This document shows, piece after piece, positions 16,024 through 25,233 of a stretch of DNA of 64,000 nt. Both the position numbers and the translations under genes were made by a program. This stretch comes from Desulfoferula mesophila (GTDB lineage Bacteria; Desulfobacterota; Desulfarculia; Desulfarculales; Desulfarculaceae), in the NCBI RefSeq assembly GCF_037076455.1, contig NZ_AP028679.1, positions 2,185,501 through 2,249,500 on the forward strand. The letters run 5' to 3'. How positions within the stretch are numbered: the first letter of the stretch is position 1; each line of letters starts with the position of its first letter. A model generated the notes under the pieces. It was given only the letters and a program-made list of their open reading frames with translations, had not been told where the DNA came from and made no database searches.

Positions 16024-18102
16024 CTAGTGGCCCGGCTTGGGCAGGTCGCCCGCCACCCGCACCCGGGCGTCCACGGCCATGACTCCGCCGGGGCCGGCCA
16101 GCAAGGGATTCACGTCCAACTCGGCTATGGCGGGCATCCGGTCGGCCAGGATGGCCAGACGCATCACCGCCTCCAACAAGGCGGCGCGGCTCACCGGCGG
16201 CCGGCCGCGAAATCCCTTGAGCAACGCGGCGCCCTTGAGCTCGTCCATCATCTGGCCCGCCTCGTTGTCGTCCACCGGGGCCAGGCGCAGGCTGACGTCG
16301 CCCAGGGCCTCGGCCGTAACCCCGCCCAGGCCCAACAGCACCACCGGCCCGAAGCCGGGATCGCGCTTGATGCCCATGATCAGTTCCTGGCCGCCCCCGA
16401 TCTGCTGCATAACCACCAGGCGCTGGGGCTTGAGTCGATCCATCATTTTTTGGGCCGCCGCGCGCACCGCCTCGGCGTCCTCCAAGCCCAGCACCACGCC
16501 GCCGGCCTCGGTCTTGTGCAAGAGCTCGGCGCCGCCCACCGCCTTGAGCACCACGGGATAGCCCAGGGTCTCGGCCGCGTGCACCGCGTCCTCGGCGTCC
16601 AGGGCGGTGACAAAAGGAGCCACGGGAATGCGGGCCGCGTTGAGCAGGTGCAGGGCCTCGGGAAGATCCAGCCAACCGTCGGGACCGGCCGAAGCCAGCA
16701 GGCGCTGGGCCATGTCCTGGTCAAAGCCCTCGGCGCAGCCCAGGCGGTCGGTCACGGGGATGCCACCCGCCTTTTGGGAGCAGGACAGGGCCAGGATGCC
16801 TTCCTCGGCAAAGGGGAACAAGGGTATGGAGGAGAGCTTGGCCGCTTCTATCATCTCCTCGGGATCGACCAAGAGGACCAAGGCCACCGGCTTGCCGGCC
16901 TGCTTGCACAACTCGCCCACCTTGGCCACGAACTGGCGCGACACTTCCACCTCGGGGCCCCGGTAGCCGTGCACCATGACCACAGCGTCAAAATCTTCCT
17001 GGGCCAGGGCGTTCTTCACTATGTCCACGTACAGCTCGAAGTGGAACAGATCGCCCAGGTCCAGGGGGTTCTGCAAATGAATCACCGAGGCCCGGGTGGC
17101 CTCCTGGATGGGGGCCAAATATTCCTCGGGAAAGGGGGGCAGCACCATGTCGTGGCGGAAGGCCGCGTCCGCGGACACCACGGCGTGGCCACCGGAGCGC
17201 GAGATGATGGCCAGGCGGCGGCCCTTGGGCTTGGGCAGGCTCAGGCCCTTCACGATCTGCATGCACTCGTGCACCGTGTGGGCCCTTATGGCGCCGGCTT
17301 GCTTGAGGGCCGCGTCCACCACCGCGTCGTCGTTGGCCAGGGCCGCGGTGTGGCTGCTGGCAATGGCGTGGCTGGTGGCGCCGATGTTGGACTTGTGCAC
17401 CACCACCGGCTTGGAGGTGGAGCGTATCAGGTCGTACAGGGCCCGTCCGTCCACGATGGATTCCAGATACAGCAGGATGGCCTCGGTCTGGGGGTCGTCC
17501 ACCAGATAGGCCAACAGATCGCGCTCGTTGACGTTGAGCTTGTTGCCCATGCTGCAAAACTTGGCCACGCCCACCTTGTTTTCCGAGCAGCCGTGCAGAT
17601 AGGTGAGCCCTATGCCGCCGCTTTGGGCCAGGATGGACAGGCCGCCGGGACGGATGGGGCGGTCCAGCAGGGGGAAGGGCACCGAGAGCTTGGATTCGGT
17701 GCAGATGACTCCGATGCAGTTGGGGCCGATGAAGCGCATGCCGTATTTCCGGCTGGCCTCCACGATCTGGTTTTCCAGGGAGCGCCGGTCGTCGGCCAGC
17801 TCCCGGAAGCCGCCCGTCTCGATGACCATGCGTTTGACGCCCTTTTGGCCGCAGTCTTCCACCAGGCCGGGCACCGTTGCCGCGGGGGTGAGGACCACCG
17901 CCAGGTCGGGCGTCTGGGGCAGCTCGGCCACGCTGGAGTAGATGGGGCGCCCACCCAATTCGCCGCCCTTGGGCGACACCAGGAAGATTTCTCCGGGGAA
18001 GCCGATGTTCTCCAGGTTGGCCAGGATGTTGCGGCCCATGTTGCCGGGCCGGGGGGAGACGCCAAGGATGGCCACCGATGAGGGGTAAAAGAACTGCTTC
18101 AT
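16024..18102 (-). CDS. ADP-forming acyl-CoA synthetase (fused alpha-beta, acetate-CoA ligase family)
   Basis: 692 aa from the ATG at 18102 (MKQFFYPSSVAILGVS), normal for a fused NDP-forming acyl-CoA synthetase. It has an N-terminal CoA-binding Rossmann domain, succinyl-CoA-synthetase-like flavodoxin domains with GPNCIGV and SSHTAALANDD (the likely phosphohistidine His), and a C-terminal ATP-grasp region (YPVVLKAVGGAELLHKTEAG). It makes ATP from acyl-CoA or activates acids. It is followed within 10 bp by the HGD-D gene, suggesting both act on one acyl-CoA. Confidence 0.9.
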   Translation of the reverse strand: MKQFFYPSSVAILGVSPRPGNMGRNILANLENIGFPGEIFLVSPKGGELGGRPIYSSVAELPQTPDLAVVLTPAATVPGLVEDCGQKGVKRMVIETGGFRELADDRRSLENQIVEASRKYGMRFIGPNCIGVICTESKLSVPFPLLDRPIRPGGLSILAQSGGIGLTYLHGCSENKVGVAKFCSMGNKLNVNERDLLAYLVDDPQTEAILLYLESIVDGRALYDLIRSTSKPVVVHKSNIGATSHAIASSHTAALANDDAVVDAALKQAGAIRAHTVHECMQIVKGLSLPKPKGRRLAIISRSGGHAVVSADAAFRHDMVLPPFPEEYLAPIQEATRASVIHLQNPLDLGDLFHFELYVDIVKNALAQEDFDAVVMVHGYRGPEVEVSRQFVAKVGELCKQAGKPVALVLLVDPEEMIEAAKLSSIPLFPFAEEGILALSCSQKAGGIPVTDRLGCAEGFDQDMAQRLLASAGPDGWLDLPEALHLLNAARIPVAPFVTALDAEDAVHAAETLGYPVVLKAVGGAELLHKTEAGGVVLGLEDAEAVRAAAQKMMDRLKPQRLVVMQQIGGGQELIMGIKRDPGFGPVVLLGLGGVTAEALGDVSLRLAPVDDNEAGQMMDELKGAALLKGFRGRPPVSRAALLEAVMRLAILADRMPAIAELDVNPLLAGPGGVMAVDARVRVAGDLPKPGH

Positions 18103-18226
18103 GCTACCTCGCTGGAATGTGCAGGCGTGCGGCGCCGGTAAATTACCATAGCTTGTAACTATCCACCCAGGGGCGGGGAATTTCAATAAACCACCGGGGA
18201 GGGCGGGTGTCAATATGAATGGTGGT

Positions 18227-19009
18227 TCAGCGCCCGGAAGGGCTGCCGGAGACTCGCAGGGAGCGCAGGGCCAGCCCCAGGCTGGGCAGATCGTGGCCCA
18301 CCACCTCCCGCCAAAAATCGGCCAAAAATCCCAACGCCAGGGGGGCCTGCCCGGCGGGAAGGCGCAGGCGCGAAAGGGCTTGGGGTTCCAGATCGCGGGC
18401 GGCGGCCAAAAACTTCACCAGGCCGGGCGGCGCCTGGTGGTCGCGGTGCCCCGGTGGACAGGAGGGGCACACCAGGCCCCCGCCCAGGCTGAGCCGCGCG
18501 CTTTTCATCTGCTCCAGGGGGCGGCCGCAATGCAGGCAAGCGTCCAGGTTCAGGCCGTAGCCCAAGCGGTCCAGCAGGCGCACCAAAAAGACGGCCAGGC
18601 CCGCGCCCAACTCGGCCGGGGTGTCGCCCGTTTCCAGGCGGGCCAGGACGGCCAGGGCCAGTTCCAGGGCCCCGCTTTGGGGCGATTGCACCGGGGTGGC
18701 CCGCAGCAGCAGCTCCAGCACTGGCCCGGCAGCCAGCAGGCGGCGGTAGTCCTGGCGCAGCCCCACGTGGGAAGCCATCACCTTGGCCGAGGCCAGGCGC
18801 CAAAGGTCGGGGCTCTTGGTGGGCTCCAGATTCATTTCCAAAAGATGAGTCTCGAGCAGAACCCCGAAAAAACGCTGTTTGGAGCGCTTGCCCCCCTTGG
18901 CCACGGCGGTGAGGCGTCCCATGGGCTCGGTAAACACATCGAGCATGAGGTCGCTTTCGCCCAGGGGACGCAAGCGTAGCACCAGGCCGGGGAGGGCGGA
19001 GGGAGGCAC
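18227..19009 (-). CDS. recO: DNA repair protein RecO
   Basis: 260 aa, GTG start overlapping the upstream hydrolase stop by 1 bp. It has an N-terminal OB-fold (VLRLRPLGESDLMLDVFTE), a helical middle, and a zinc finger with CLHCGRPL and CPSC at about residues 155-180. RecO loads RecA onto SSB-coated DNA with RecR. Length and motifs are normal. Confidence 0.93.
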   Translation of the reverse strand: MPPSALPGLVLRLRPLGESDLMLDVFTEPMGRLTAVAKGGKRSKQRFFGVLLETHLLEMNLEPTKSPDLWRLASAKVMASHVGLRQDYRRLLAAGPVLELLLRATPVQSPQSGALELALAVLARLETGDTPAELGAGLAVFLVRLLDRLGYGLNLDACLHCGRPLEQMKSARLSLGGGLVCPSCPPGHRDHQAPPGLVKFLAAARDLEPQALSRLRLPAGQAPLALGFLADFWREVVGHDLPSLGLALRSLRVSGSPSGR

Positions 19010-19866
19010 TAATCCAGGCCTTTTAAAAAATCACGCACCAGGGAGACTAACTCCGGAACCATGGTGTAGACGGGCATGTGGCCGCAGGGCAGGGACTCCC
19101 AGCGAGCCCCGGTGGGCAGTTGGGCGTAAAGGCGCTGGATTTCCACCGGAGGCACTACCTGATCCTGTTCACCCTGCACCAACAGAACCGGTGTTTGTAT
19201 CTCATGCAGACGCGGCCAAACCGGCTGATCCAAAATGGCCACCCCCGAGCGAACCAGGGAGCGTTCCAGCAGGGGCCGCTCCGGCCCCATCCACTGGGCA
19301 CGCACCCGGCGGGTCAACTCCAAGCGCGCGGGGTGGCGGGGATCGCCAAAAATGGCGCGGGTGGACAGGTTGATCATCCAGGGCTCGAAAAAGCGGAGCC
19401 TCTGGTTTTTGTTCACCAGCACTTTTTCCAAAAATCCTTTCCAGCCGCTGGCCCCGTCGTGCCCCCCGGCCGGGCAAACCGCCACCAGCGAACGCAGCAA
19501 CCCCGGGCGCTCCAGGGCCAGGGAGAACACCACTTGTCCGCCCATGGAATGGCCAAGCCAGTGCGCGCGCTCCACTCCCAAGTTTTTCGCCGCCTGGCTC
19601 AGGACTTGGGCGTAAAAACCGGGGCCGTAGGGCAGGTCGGGCTTGTCGGAGTAGCCGGAGCCGGGCAGATCGGGGATCAACAGGGAGAAATCGTCCGCCA
19701 ACCGAGAAGCCATGGGCAGAAAATCGTGACAGCTGCCTCCCAAACCATGCACCATGAAAAGAGGCGGCCCGCTTCCTCCGGCGACCAGGTGCAGTTGCCC
19801 CCAATCAAAAGAAATACGGTAACTGTCTAGACCCGAAGGAAGCGCTGGTGAATTATTGCGGCCCAT
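19009..19866 (-). CDS. Alpha/beta hydrolase
   Basis: 285 aa. It has the oxyanion-hole motif MVHGLGGSCHDF, the nucleophile elbow GHSMGGQV, an acid in the VQGEQDQVV segment and the catalytic His in CGHMPVY. No signal peptide is seen. It belongs to the large esterase/lipase-type hydrolase group, and the sequence does not reveal the substrate. It is translationally linked to recO and divergent from rpoH. Confidence 0.88.
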   Translation of the reverse strand: MGRNNSPALPSGLDSYRISFDWGQLHLVAGGSGPPLFMVHGLGGSCHDFLPMASRLADDFSLLIPDLPGSGYSDKPDLPYGPGFYAQVLSQAAKNLGVERAHWLGHSMGGQVVFSLALERPGLLRSLVAVCPAGGHDGASGWKGFLEKVLVNKNQRLRFFEPWMINLSTRAIFGDPRHPARLELTRRVRAQWMGPERPLLERSLVRSGVAILDQPVWPRLHEIQTPVLLVQGEQDQVVPPVEIQRLYAQLPTGARWESLPCGHMPVYTMVPELVSLVRDFLKGLD

Positions 19867-20016
19867 TCAATTGTCCTTTTTTGTTGCCGCGAACTACGGC
19901 GGCTAGTATTTTCTTAATTAGTCGGAATTGTTATGCGCAACCAACATGCAGCCATTCTAACCCAAATCATCGTATACAGCAGGTTGGCAAGCTGAATTTC
20001 GCACTTGAAAGGCATT

Positions 20017-21183
20017 ATGTCAGCAAAATCCACAGGCAAGAAAAAGGCTTCTGCCCCTCGGAAAAAGCCCCAGGCTAAAAAAGCGCCGGCCAAGCCGAGC
20101 AAGGGCAAGGTCTCTGCCAAGGGCGAGGCTCCGACAAGCGTGACGGAGCCGGAAATACTGGACCCCGAGGAACAAACCGATTCGCCCCGGGCGGGGGGAG
20201 ACCTGCTCGAAGAGGACGATCTGGAGTTCGGCTCTCCCGGCGAGCCAGGCGACTCGGAAGATGAAACAGAGGAGCAGCCCGGCCTGGTGCCCCTGGCTGG
20301 CGGCGGCCCCCCGGCCATCACCAACCCCCTTCAGCGCTACCTGTGGGAAGCCCGCCAGTATCCCCTTTTGACCAGGGAAGAGGAAAAGGAGCTGACCCAA
20401 GCCTATTACGACAGCGGCGACCCGGCCCTGGCCGCCAAGTTGGTGACCAGCAACCTGCGCCTGGTGGTCAAGATCGCCATGGATCACCAGCGGTTCTGGA
20501 TGCGCAACCTCCTGGACTTGATCCAGGAAGGCAACATCGGCCTTATGCAGGCGGTGCAAAAGTACGACCCCTTCCGGGGCATCAAGTTTTCCTACTACGC
20601 CAGCTTTTGGATCAAGGCCTACATCCTCAAGTTCATCATGGACAACTGGCGCCTGGTCCGCCTGGGCACCACCCAGGCCCAGCGCAAGCTTTTCTACAAC
20701 CTGCGCCGCGAGCAGGAAAAGCTTCAGTCCCAGGGGATCACCCCCGGCCCCAAACTGTTGAGCACCCGCCTGGGAGTATCGGAAAAGGACGTCATCGACA
20801 TGTCCCAGCGCCTGGACAGCTGGGAGCTCAGCCTTGACGCGCCGGTGCGCGAAGACTCCGAAGAGGCGCACCAGAATTTCTTGACCGACGAAGAGCAGAG
20901 CGATGCCGAGGACGAGCTGGTCAACCAGGAACTTAGAAAACTTTTCCATGACGAGTTGATGGCCGTGCGCGATACTTTGGATGAAAAGGAGCGCGACATA
21001 TTGGACCGCCGTCTGTTGGCGGAAAACCCCATGACCCTGAACGAGCTGGGTGAGGAACACGGGGTCAGTCGCGAGCGCATACGTCAATTGCAAGTACGCT
21101 TAATGGATAAGCTCAAGGACCGTCTCAGTGAACGCATCCCCAATTTTGAAGAACAGTTCGCCGGCCTGTCCGAGGGCGACTGA
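20017..21183 (+). CDS. rpoH: RpoH-like heat-shock sigma factor with long N-terminal extension
   Basis: 388 aa from the ATG at 20017 (AAAGG just upstream). The sigma core starts near residue 103 (NPLQRYLWEARQYPLLTREE). It has region 2 (NLLDLIQEGNIGLMQAV, FSYYASFWIKAYI), the RpoH box QRKLFYNLRR at about 222-231, and a region 4 HTH (LGEEHGVSRERIRQLQ). Typical RpoH is about 285 aa. The extra ~100 residues comprise a Lys/Ala/Pro-rich part (1-38) and an acidic part (43-88). It heads a run with a TPR protein, a lipoprotein and a Mut7-C protein. Confidence 0.9.
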   Translation: MSAKSTGKKKASAPRKKPQAKKAPAKPSKGKVSAKGEAPTSVTEPEILDPEEQTDSPRAGGDLLEEDDLEFGSPGEPGDSEDETEEQPGLVPLAGGGPPAITNPLQRYLWEARQYPLLTREEEKELTQAYYDSGDPALAAKLVTSNLRLVVKIAMDHQRFWMRNLLDLIQEGNIGLMQAVQKYDPFRGIKFSYYASFWIKAYILKFIMDNWRLVRLGTTQAQRKLFYNLRREQEKLQSQGITPGPKLLSTRLGVSEKDVIDMSQRLDSWELSLDAPVREDSEEAHQNFLTDEEQSDAEDELVNQELRKLFHDELMAVRDTLDEKERDILDRRLLAENPMTLNELGEEHGVSRERIRQLQVRLMDKLKDRLSERIPNFEEQFAGLSEGD

Positions 21184-21199
21184 GGAGTCGGCCTTGCTC

Positions 21200-22975
21200 A
21201 TGAGCATCAGTTCCAAAAGCCAAACCCTTTACGCTGTGGTTTTGGGTCTGGTTCTTTTGGCCTCGGCGGCTTGCGCCGGGGCCCCCGTGTCTGCGACCGC
21301 GTCTCCCCAGGTGGCCAGGCCCGCGGCATCCGGGGAAGCGCCACCCGCGACCAAGGCCCCAGCAACGCCGTCGGACAACCTGCGCTCCCTGACGCTCTAT
21401 GCCCAAGCCCAGGTGAGTCTGCGCAACGGCGACCACGTGGCGGCACTTAAATACCTGCGCGAGGCCCAGCAGGCCGACCCCTCCAGCGGCTATCTCCACT
21501 TGGAGATGGCCCGAGTGCTGGTGCGCATCAACCAGATGGACCAGGCCCTGGCCGAAACCCGCGAGGCGGTGAAGCTGAGCCCCGATCTGGCCGACGCCTG
21601 GTTGCTCTTGGGGGGCATCTATTCCAACCGCAAGGAAGTGTCACGGGCCATAAGCGCCTATGAAAAGGTTTTGGCCATTGATCCCGAGCAGGAGGACGCC
21701 CGCCTGCTTTTGGGCACCATGTACCTGGAGGACCGTCGTTTCGAGTTGGCGGCCAAGGTCCTTACCCCTCTGGTGAAAATCCAACCGGAATTGGTGCCCG
21801 CCCATTATTATTTGGGCCAAGCCCAAGTGGGGTTGAAGCGCTACGCCGCGGCCGAGAAAAGCTTTCAACAGGTGCTGGAACTCTCCCCCCGGTTCCAGGG
21901 GGCCCAATTCGAATTGGCCCGTCTTTACGAGTTGCAACGGGATATGGCCAAGGCCGAGGCCATGTACCGGGATATCCTGAAGAACCATCCCGAATCCACC
22001 CTGGCCCACGAGCGGCTGGGGCGGCTTTACCTGCGCTCGGGCCGCTACCAGGAGGCCTTGAACCAGTTCGCCATCCTCAAAGGGCTGAGCCATGACGATC
22101 CGGAGGTGCGGGTCAAGATAGGCATGGTGTTTCTGCAGCAGAAGCGCTACGGCCAGGCGGCCGAAGAGTTTCAGGCCATATTGAAACAAGACCCCAAAAT
22201 GTACCGCGCCCGTTATTACCTGGGACTGACCCTGCAAGAGCTGAACAAGCCGGAGCAGGCCCTGGAGGTGTTGGAGGAGGTGCCGCCCAGCTCCGAGTTC
22301 TATGTGGAAAGCCGCCTGTTGCAGACGGAAATTTTGCTGGACTTGGGACAGGACCAGGAAGCCGACAAGGTCTTGGAGGAAGCCCTGAAGCTCTTCCCCA
22401 AGGAGGCCGATCTACACCTGGCCGTGGCCGCCTTGGCCGAATCGCGCAAGGACATGGTAAAGGCCGAGGCGGAGCTGCAAAAGGCGCTTCACCTGGAGCC
22501 GGGCAACGCCGAGGCCCACTTCCGCCTGGGAGTGGTCTTGGACAAAGAGGGCAAGCACCAGCAGGCCATGGAGGAGATGGAAAAAGCGGTGCGCATCGAC
22601 GACCGCCACGCACGGGCGCTCAACTACCTGGGCTACACCTTGGCCGAAAAGGGCCAAGACCTGGACAAGGCGGAAAGCTACATCCGACGCGCCTTGGCCG
22701 TGGAACCCAACGCATTTTTCATCATGGACAGCCTTGGCTGGGTTTACTATCAGCGCGGGCAATACCTTCAGGCCATGCATTACTTGAAGCAGGCGACGGC
22801 GGCCGGAACTGCGGACCCGGTCATCTTCGAACACCTGGGCGATACCTACATGAAGCTGAAACGCTACCAGGAGGCGGTCAAGGCTTATCAACAGTCCCTG
22901 GCCAGCAATCCCCTTGATCCCAAAAAGGTGCGGGGCAAGCTCAAGGAGGCCGAGCGCCTCCAGGGCGCGCAGTGA
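21200..22975 (+). CDS. Secreted/lipoprotein tetratricopeptide-repeat protein
   Basis: 591 aa. The N-terminal hydrophobic signal (TLYAVVLGLVLLASAACAG) is compatible with export and perhaps lipidation at the Cys, though the lipobox is weak. From about residue 55 onward the protein is a long array of 34-residue TPR units, at least ten. The ATG at 21200 is used; a TTG at 21194 is better spaced from GAGGAG and may be the true start. It lies 16 bp after rpoH. TPR arrays scaffold protein complexes in the envelope; partners are unknown. Confidence 0.88.
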   Translation: MSISSKSQTLYAVVLGLVLLASAACAGAPVSATASPQVARPAASGEAPPATKAPATPSDNLRSLTLYAQAQVSLRNGDHVAALKYLREAQQADPSSGYLHLEMARVLVRINQMDQALAETREAVKLSPDLADAWLLLGGIYSNRKEVSRAISAYEKVLAIDPEQEDARLLLGTMYLEDRRFELAAKVLTPLVKIQPELVPAHYYLGQAQVGLKRYAAAEKSFQQVLELSPRFQGAQFELARLYELQRDMAKAEAMYRDILKNHPESTLAHERLGRLYLRSGRYQEALNQFAILKGLSHDDPEVRVKIGMVFLQQKRYGQAAEEFQAILKQDPKMYRARYYLGLTLQELNKPEQALEVLEEVPPSSEFYVESRLLQTEILLDLGQDQEADKVLEEALKLFPKEADLHLAVAALAESRKDMVKAEAELQKALHLEPGNAEAHFRLGVVLDKEGKHQQAMEEMEKAVRIDDRHARALNYLGYTLAEKGQDLDKAESYIRRALAVEPNAFFIMDSLGWVYYQRGQYLQAMHYLKQATAAGTADPVIFEHLGDTYMKLKRYQEAVKAYQQSLASNPLDPKKVRGKLKEAERLQGAQ

Positions 22976-22990
22976 GAGACCTTGCATGAT

Positions 22991-23794
22991 ATGCCGGGCC
23001 TGCGCGCCATAAGCTGCATGCTGCTGGTGGCAGCCCTAGCGCTGGGCCTCACCTCGTGCGTCCACCTGCCCGGCGGCCCCACCGCCAGCCTGTTGCCCGT
23101 GGCCCAAGAGGTGCGCGCACGCCTGCAGGCTCGCCAACAGGCGGTGTCCTCTTTCGTGTTGAGCGGCGAGGTGGAGCTGGCCGCACCCCAGGGAACCCTG
23201 AACGGCGATCATTTGATCATGGGCCTGGCGCCAAACCGCATCCGGGCCGAGATAATGGGCCCCTTTGGGCAGCCCCTGCTCAGGGTAATCACCGACGGTC
23301 AGAAGATGGCCGTGCTCTCCTACCGGGAGAACCGCGCCTACATGGGCCGGGCCAGCCGGGAAAACCTGGCGCGTTTTCTGGGCCTGGCCTTGTCTTCGAG
23401 CGAGATATATGCGCTGTTGACCGGCTCGGTGCCCTTGTTGCCCTCCACGGCCCAGGCCGAGGTGATCCCTAGCGACTCGGAAAAGGGCATGGCCTTGCTG
23501 CACCTGGTGGAGCCCGGCGGACAGGTGGCCGAGGGAGTGGTCTTTGATCCCGGGGATTACGCGATACGCCGGGCCTGGCTGGAAAGCCGGGACCGCGGAC
23601 CCAACCTGGACATGTCCTTTGACCGCTTTCAAGAGGCCCTGGGCTCGCGCTACCCCACCCAGATCAAAGCCACGGACGGCCAGGACCGCAGCTTGCTGTT
23701 GATAAGCCACGAGATGAAGCTCAACCAAAAAGTGGACGCCTCCCTGTTCCAGGTGGCGGTGCCGCCCGGCCTTGAGGTGGTGGAGCTGAGGTGA
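22991..23794 (+). CDS. LolB-like / DUF4292 outer-membrane lipoprotein
   Basis: 267 aa from the ATG at 22991; a TTG at 22982 is possible. The lipoprotein signal has lipobox LTSC with C23. The body fits the LolB/DUF4292 beta-fold (SSFVLSGEVELAAPQGTLNGD, LLRVITDGQKMAVLS). Such proteins receive or bind lipoproteins or lipid in the periplasm. It is immediately downstream of the TPR gene, and its stop overlaps the Mut7-C start (GTGA). Confidence 0.78.
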   Translation: MPGLRAISCMLLVAALALGLTSCVHLPGGPTASLLPVAQEVRARLQARQQAVSSFVLSGEVELAAPQGTLNGDHLIMGLAPNRIRAEIMGPFGQPLLRVITDGQKMAVLSYRENRAYMGRASRENLARFLGLALSSSEIYALLTGSVPLLPSTAQAEVIPSDSEKGMALLHLVEPGGQVAEGVVFDPGDYAIRRAWLESRDRGPNLDMSFDRFQEALGSRYPTQIKATDGQDRSLLLISHEMKLNQKVDASLFQVAVPPGLEVVELR

Positions 23795-24249
23795 CCCGCC
23801 TCGTGTGCGATAGCATGTTGGGCCGTTTGGCCCGCTGGCTGCGCCTCATGGGCTACGACGCCCCCCTGCTCAAACGAATCCCCGCCCAGGCCCCGCCCGG
23901 CCAGTTTCTGCTAACCCGCCGCCAGGCCTGGCGGGGCAGGCCGGGGGTGCTGTTCATCAGCCGTGACCGCCTGGAAGACCAGCTGGGGCAGGTACTCGCC
24001 GAGTTGGAGTTGGCCCCGGACCCGGCCCGCTTTTTCACCCGCTGTTTGGATTGCAATGTGTCGGTGGAGCTGCTGGCCCGCGAGGATGCCTCCGGTAGGG
24101 TGCCGGACTATATTCTGGACACGGCGGAGGGATTCACCCATTGCCCCCAGTGCGGCAAGGTGTTCTGGCCGGGCAGCCACGGCCAGCGGGCAAAACAACG
24201 CCTGACGGCCATCATGGACAAACTCCACGGCAGCGCGCCAGGGCAATAG
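23791..24249 (+). CDS. Mut7-C RNase domain protein
   Basis: 152 aa, GTG start overlapping the previous stop. The N-terminal half has the PIN-like Mut7-C acidic motif (VCDSMLGRLARWLRLMGYD), and the C-terminal half carries zinc-ribbon cysteines (CNVSVELL and CPQCGKVFW). The family is predicted to be a nuclease; the target is unknown. It is the last gene of the rpoH run and is convergent with the PPC gene. Confidence 0.88.
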   Translation: MTRLVCDSMLGRLARWLRLMGYDAPLLKRIPAQAPPGQFLLTRRQAWRGRPGVLFISRDRLEDQLGQVLAELELAPDPARFFTRCLDCNVSVELLAREDASGRVPDYILDTAEGFTHCPQCGKVFWPGSHGQRAKQRLTAIMDKLHGSAPGQ

Positions 24250-24274
24250 GCTTGTCTCGGGTTGTCTGGCCGGT

Positions 24275-24727
24275 CTAGCCTTCCGGGTCTGGCACCAAAC
24301 GGCTGAAGCCCACCTCGGGGTCGAAGCGGCGCACCGCCTTGAGGCCGGCCAGCTCCATGACCACCACCTCGGCCACCTCCCACACGTGCACCCCCAGGCG
24401 CAGGCAGCCCATGCTCACCCGCTCGCCGGTGGCCATGGCGCCGTGCAGGTGCACCACCGGGTGTCCCGCCTCGTCCGGGAAGATGGTGCCCATGACCATG
24501 GCGTCGTTGGGCCGCTCCACCAGGGTGGTCAGGATGGTCACCGGGTTGGCCTTGGGGTCGTCGGGCCCGGCCACCAGCTCGCCGTTTTGCAGGGCTCCCA
24601 GCATGAACACCACCCCATGGGTGAGCTTCTGCTCCAGGGCGAATTTTTCCACGGCGTCGGGCAGGCGCTCGCCGTCCTCGATGGTGACCAGGAACACCCG
24701 GCCAAGTTTGGCTTCGCTGTATTTCAT
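24275..24727 (-). CDS. PPC/DUF296 domain protein
   Basis: 150 aa. The PPC (PCC) fold is shown by LTHGVVFMLGALQNGELV and the metal-binding-like HPVVHLHGAMATGERVSMG stretch. Bacterial stand-alone PPC proteins are small trimeric proteins often called DNA-binding by analogy with plant AT-hook proteins; no AT-hook is present here. It lies 5 bp downstream of the MoaB/MogA gene, so fusA-moaB-PPC probably form one minus-strand unit. Confidence 0.87.
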   Translation of the reverse strand: MKYSEAKLGRVFLVTIEDGERLPDAVEKFALEQKLTHGVVFMLGALQNGELVAGPDDPKANPVTILTTLVERPNDAMVMGTIFPDEAGHPVVHLHGAMATGERVSMGCLRLGVHVWEVAEVVVMELAGLKAVRRFDPEVGFSRLVPDPEG

Positions 24728-24732
24728 GATGT

Positions 24733-25233
24733 CTAATCCAGGGGCCGGGCGCAGTCGCTCTGGTCGCCGCAGAGCTTGTCCAGGGCGTGGGGCAGGGCGG
24801 GCAGGACCGCCTCCAGGTTTTCCAGGGCGCCCCGGGGAGAGCCCGGCAGGTTGATGATGAGGGTGGCCCCGCGCACCCCGGCCAGGCCTCGCGAGAGCAT
24901 GGCGTGACGGGTGTGCTTGAGGCCCTCGGCCCGCATGACCTCGGCGATGCCGGGGACCGGGCGCTCGATGACCTGGGCGGTGGCCTCGGGGGTGTTGTCC
25001 CGAGGGCTCAGGCCCGTGCCTCCGCTGGTGAGCACCAGCGCGAGGCGCATTTGGTCGGCAAAACGCTTGAGCGCGGCCACGATCTGCTCGGGCTCGTCTG
25101 GCACCGTCTCGCTGACCACGGTGTCTATTTCCCAGGCGGCCAGGGCGTCACGAAGCGCGGGGCCGGCGAGATCTTCCCGCCGGCCCTGCGCGGCCTTGTC
25201 GCTGATGGTCAGGATGGCGGCTTGGTGCCTAAT
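24733..25233 (-). CDS. MoaB/MogA-type molybdenum cofactor protein with apparent ATT start
   Basis: The family N-terminus (AAILTISDKAAQG) lies upstream of the first GTG (25119). The open frame back to the fusA stop contains no ATG, GTG or TTG, but an ATT at 25233-25231 lies 6 bp after a perfect AAGGAGG (25246-25240), giving 166 aa. Downstream motifs are TSGGTGLSPRDNTPEAT and NLPGSPRGA, the molybdopterin-binding loops of MogA/MoaB. It would adenylylate molybdopterin before molybdate insertion, which fits a genome with a molybdenum hydroxylase. It overlaps the fusA stop by 5 bp. The alternative is a truncated protein from 25119. Confidence 0.82.
   Translation of the reverse strand: MRHQAAILTISDKAAQGRREDLAGPALRDALAAWEIDTVVSETVPDEPEQIVAALKRFADQMRLALVLTSGGTGLSPRDNTPEATAQVIERPVPGIAEVMRAEGLKHTRHAMLSRGLAGVRGATLIINLPGSPRGALENLEAVLPALPHALDKLCGDQSDCARPLD

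Noticed and set aside
14986-18081. A 1031-codon plus-strand open frame
   Set aside because: It is antisense to the HGD-D and acyl-CoA synthetase genes, is His/Gly/Gln-rich with no domain, and is an artefact of high-GC third positions.
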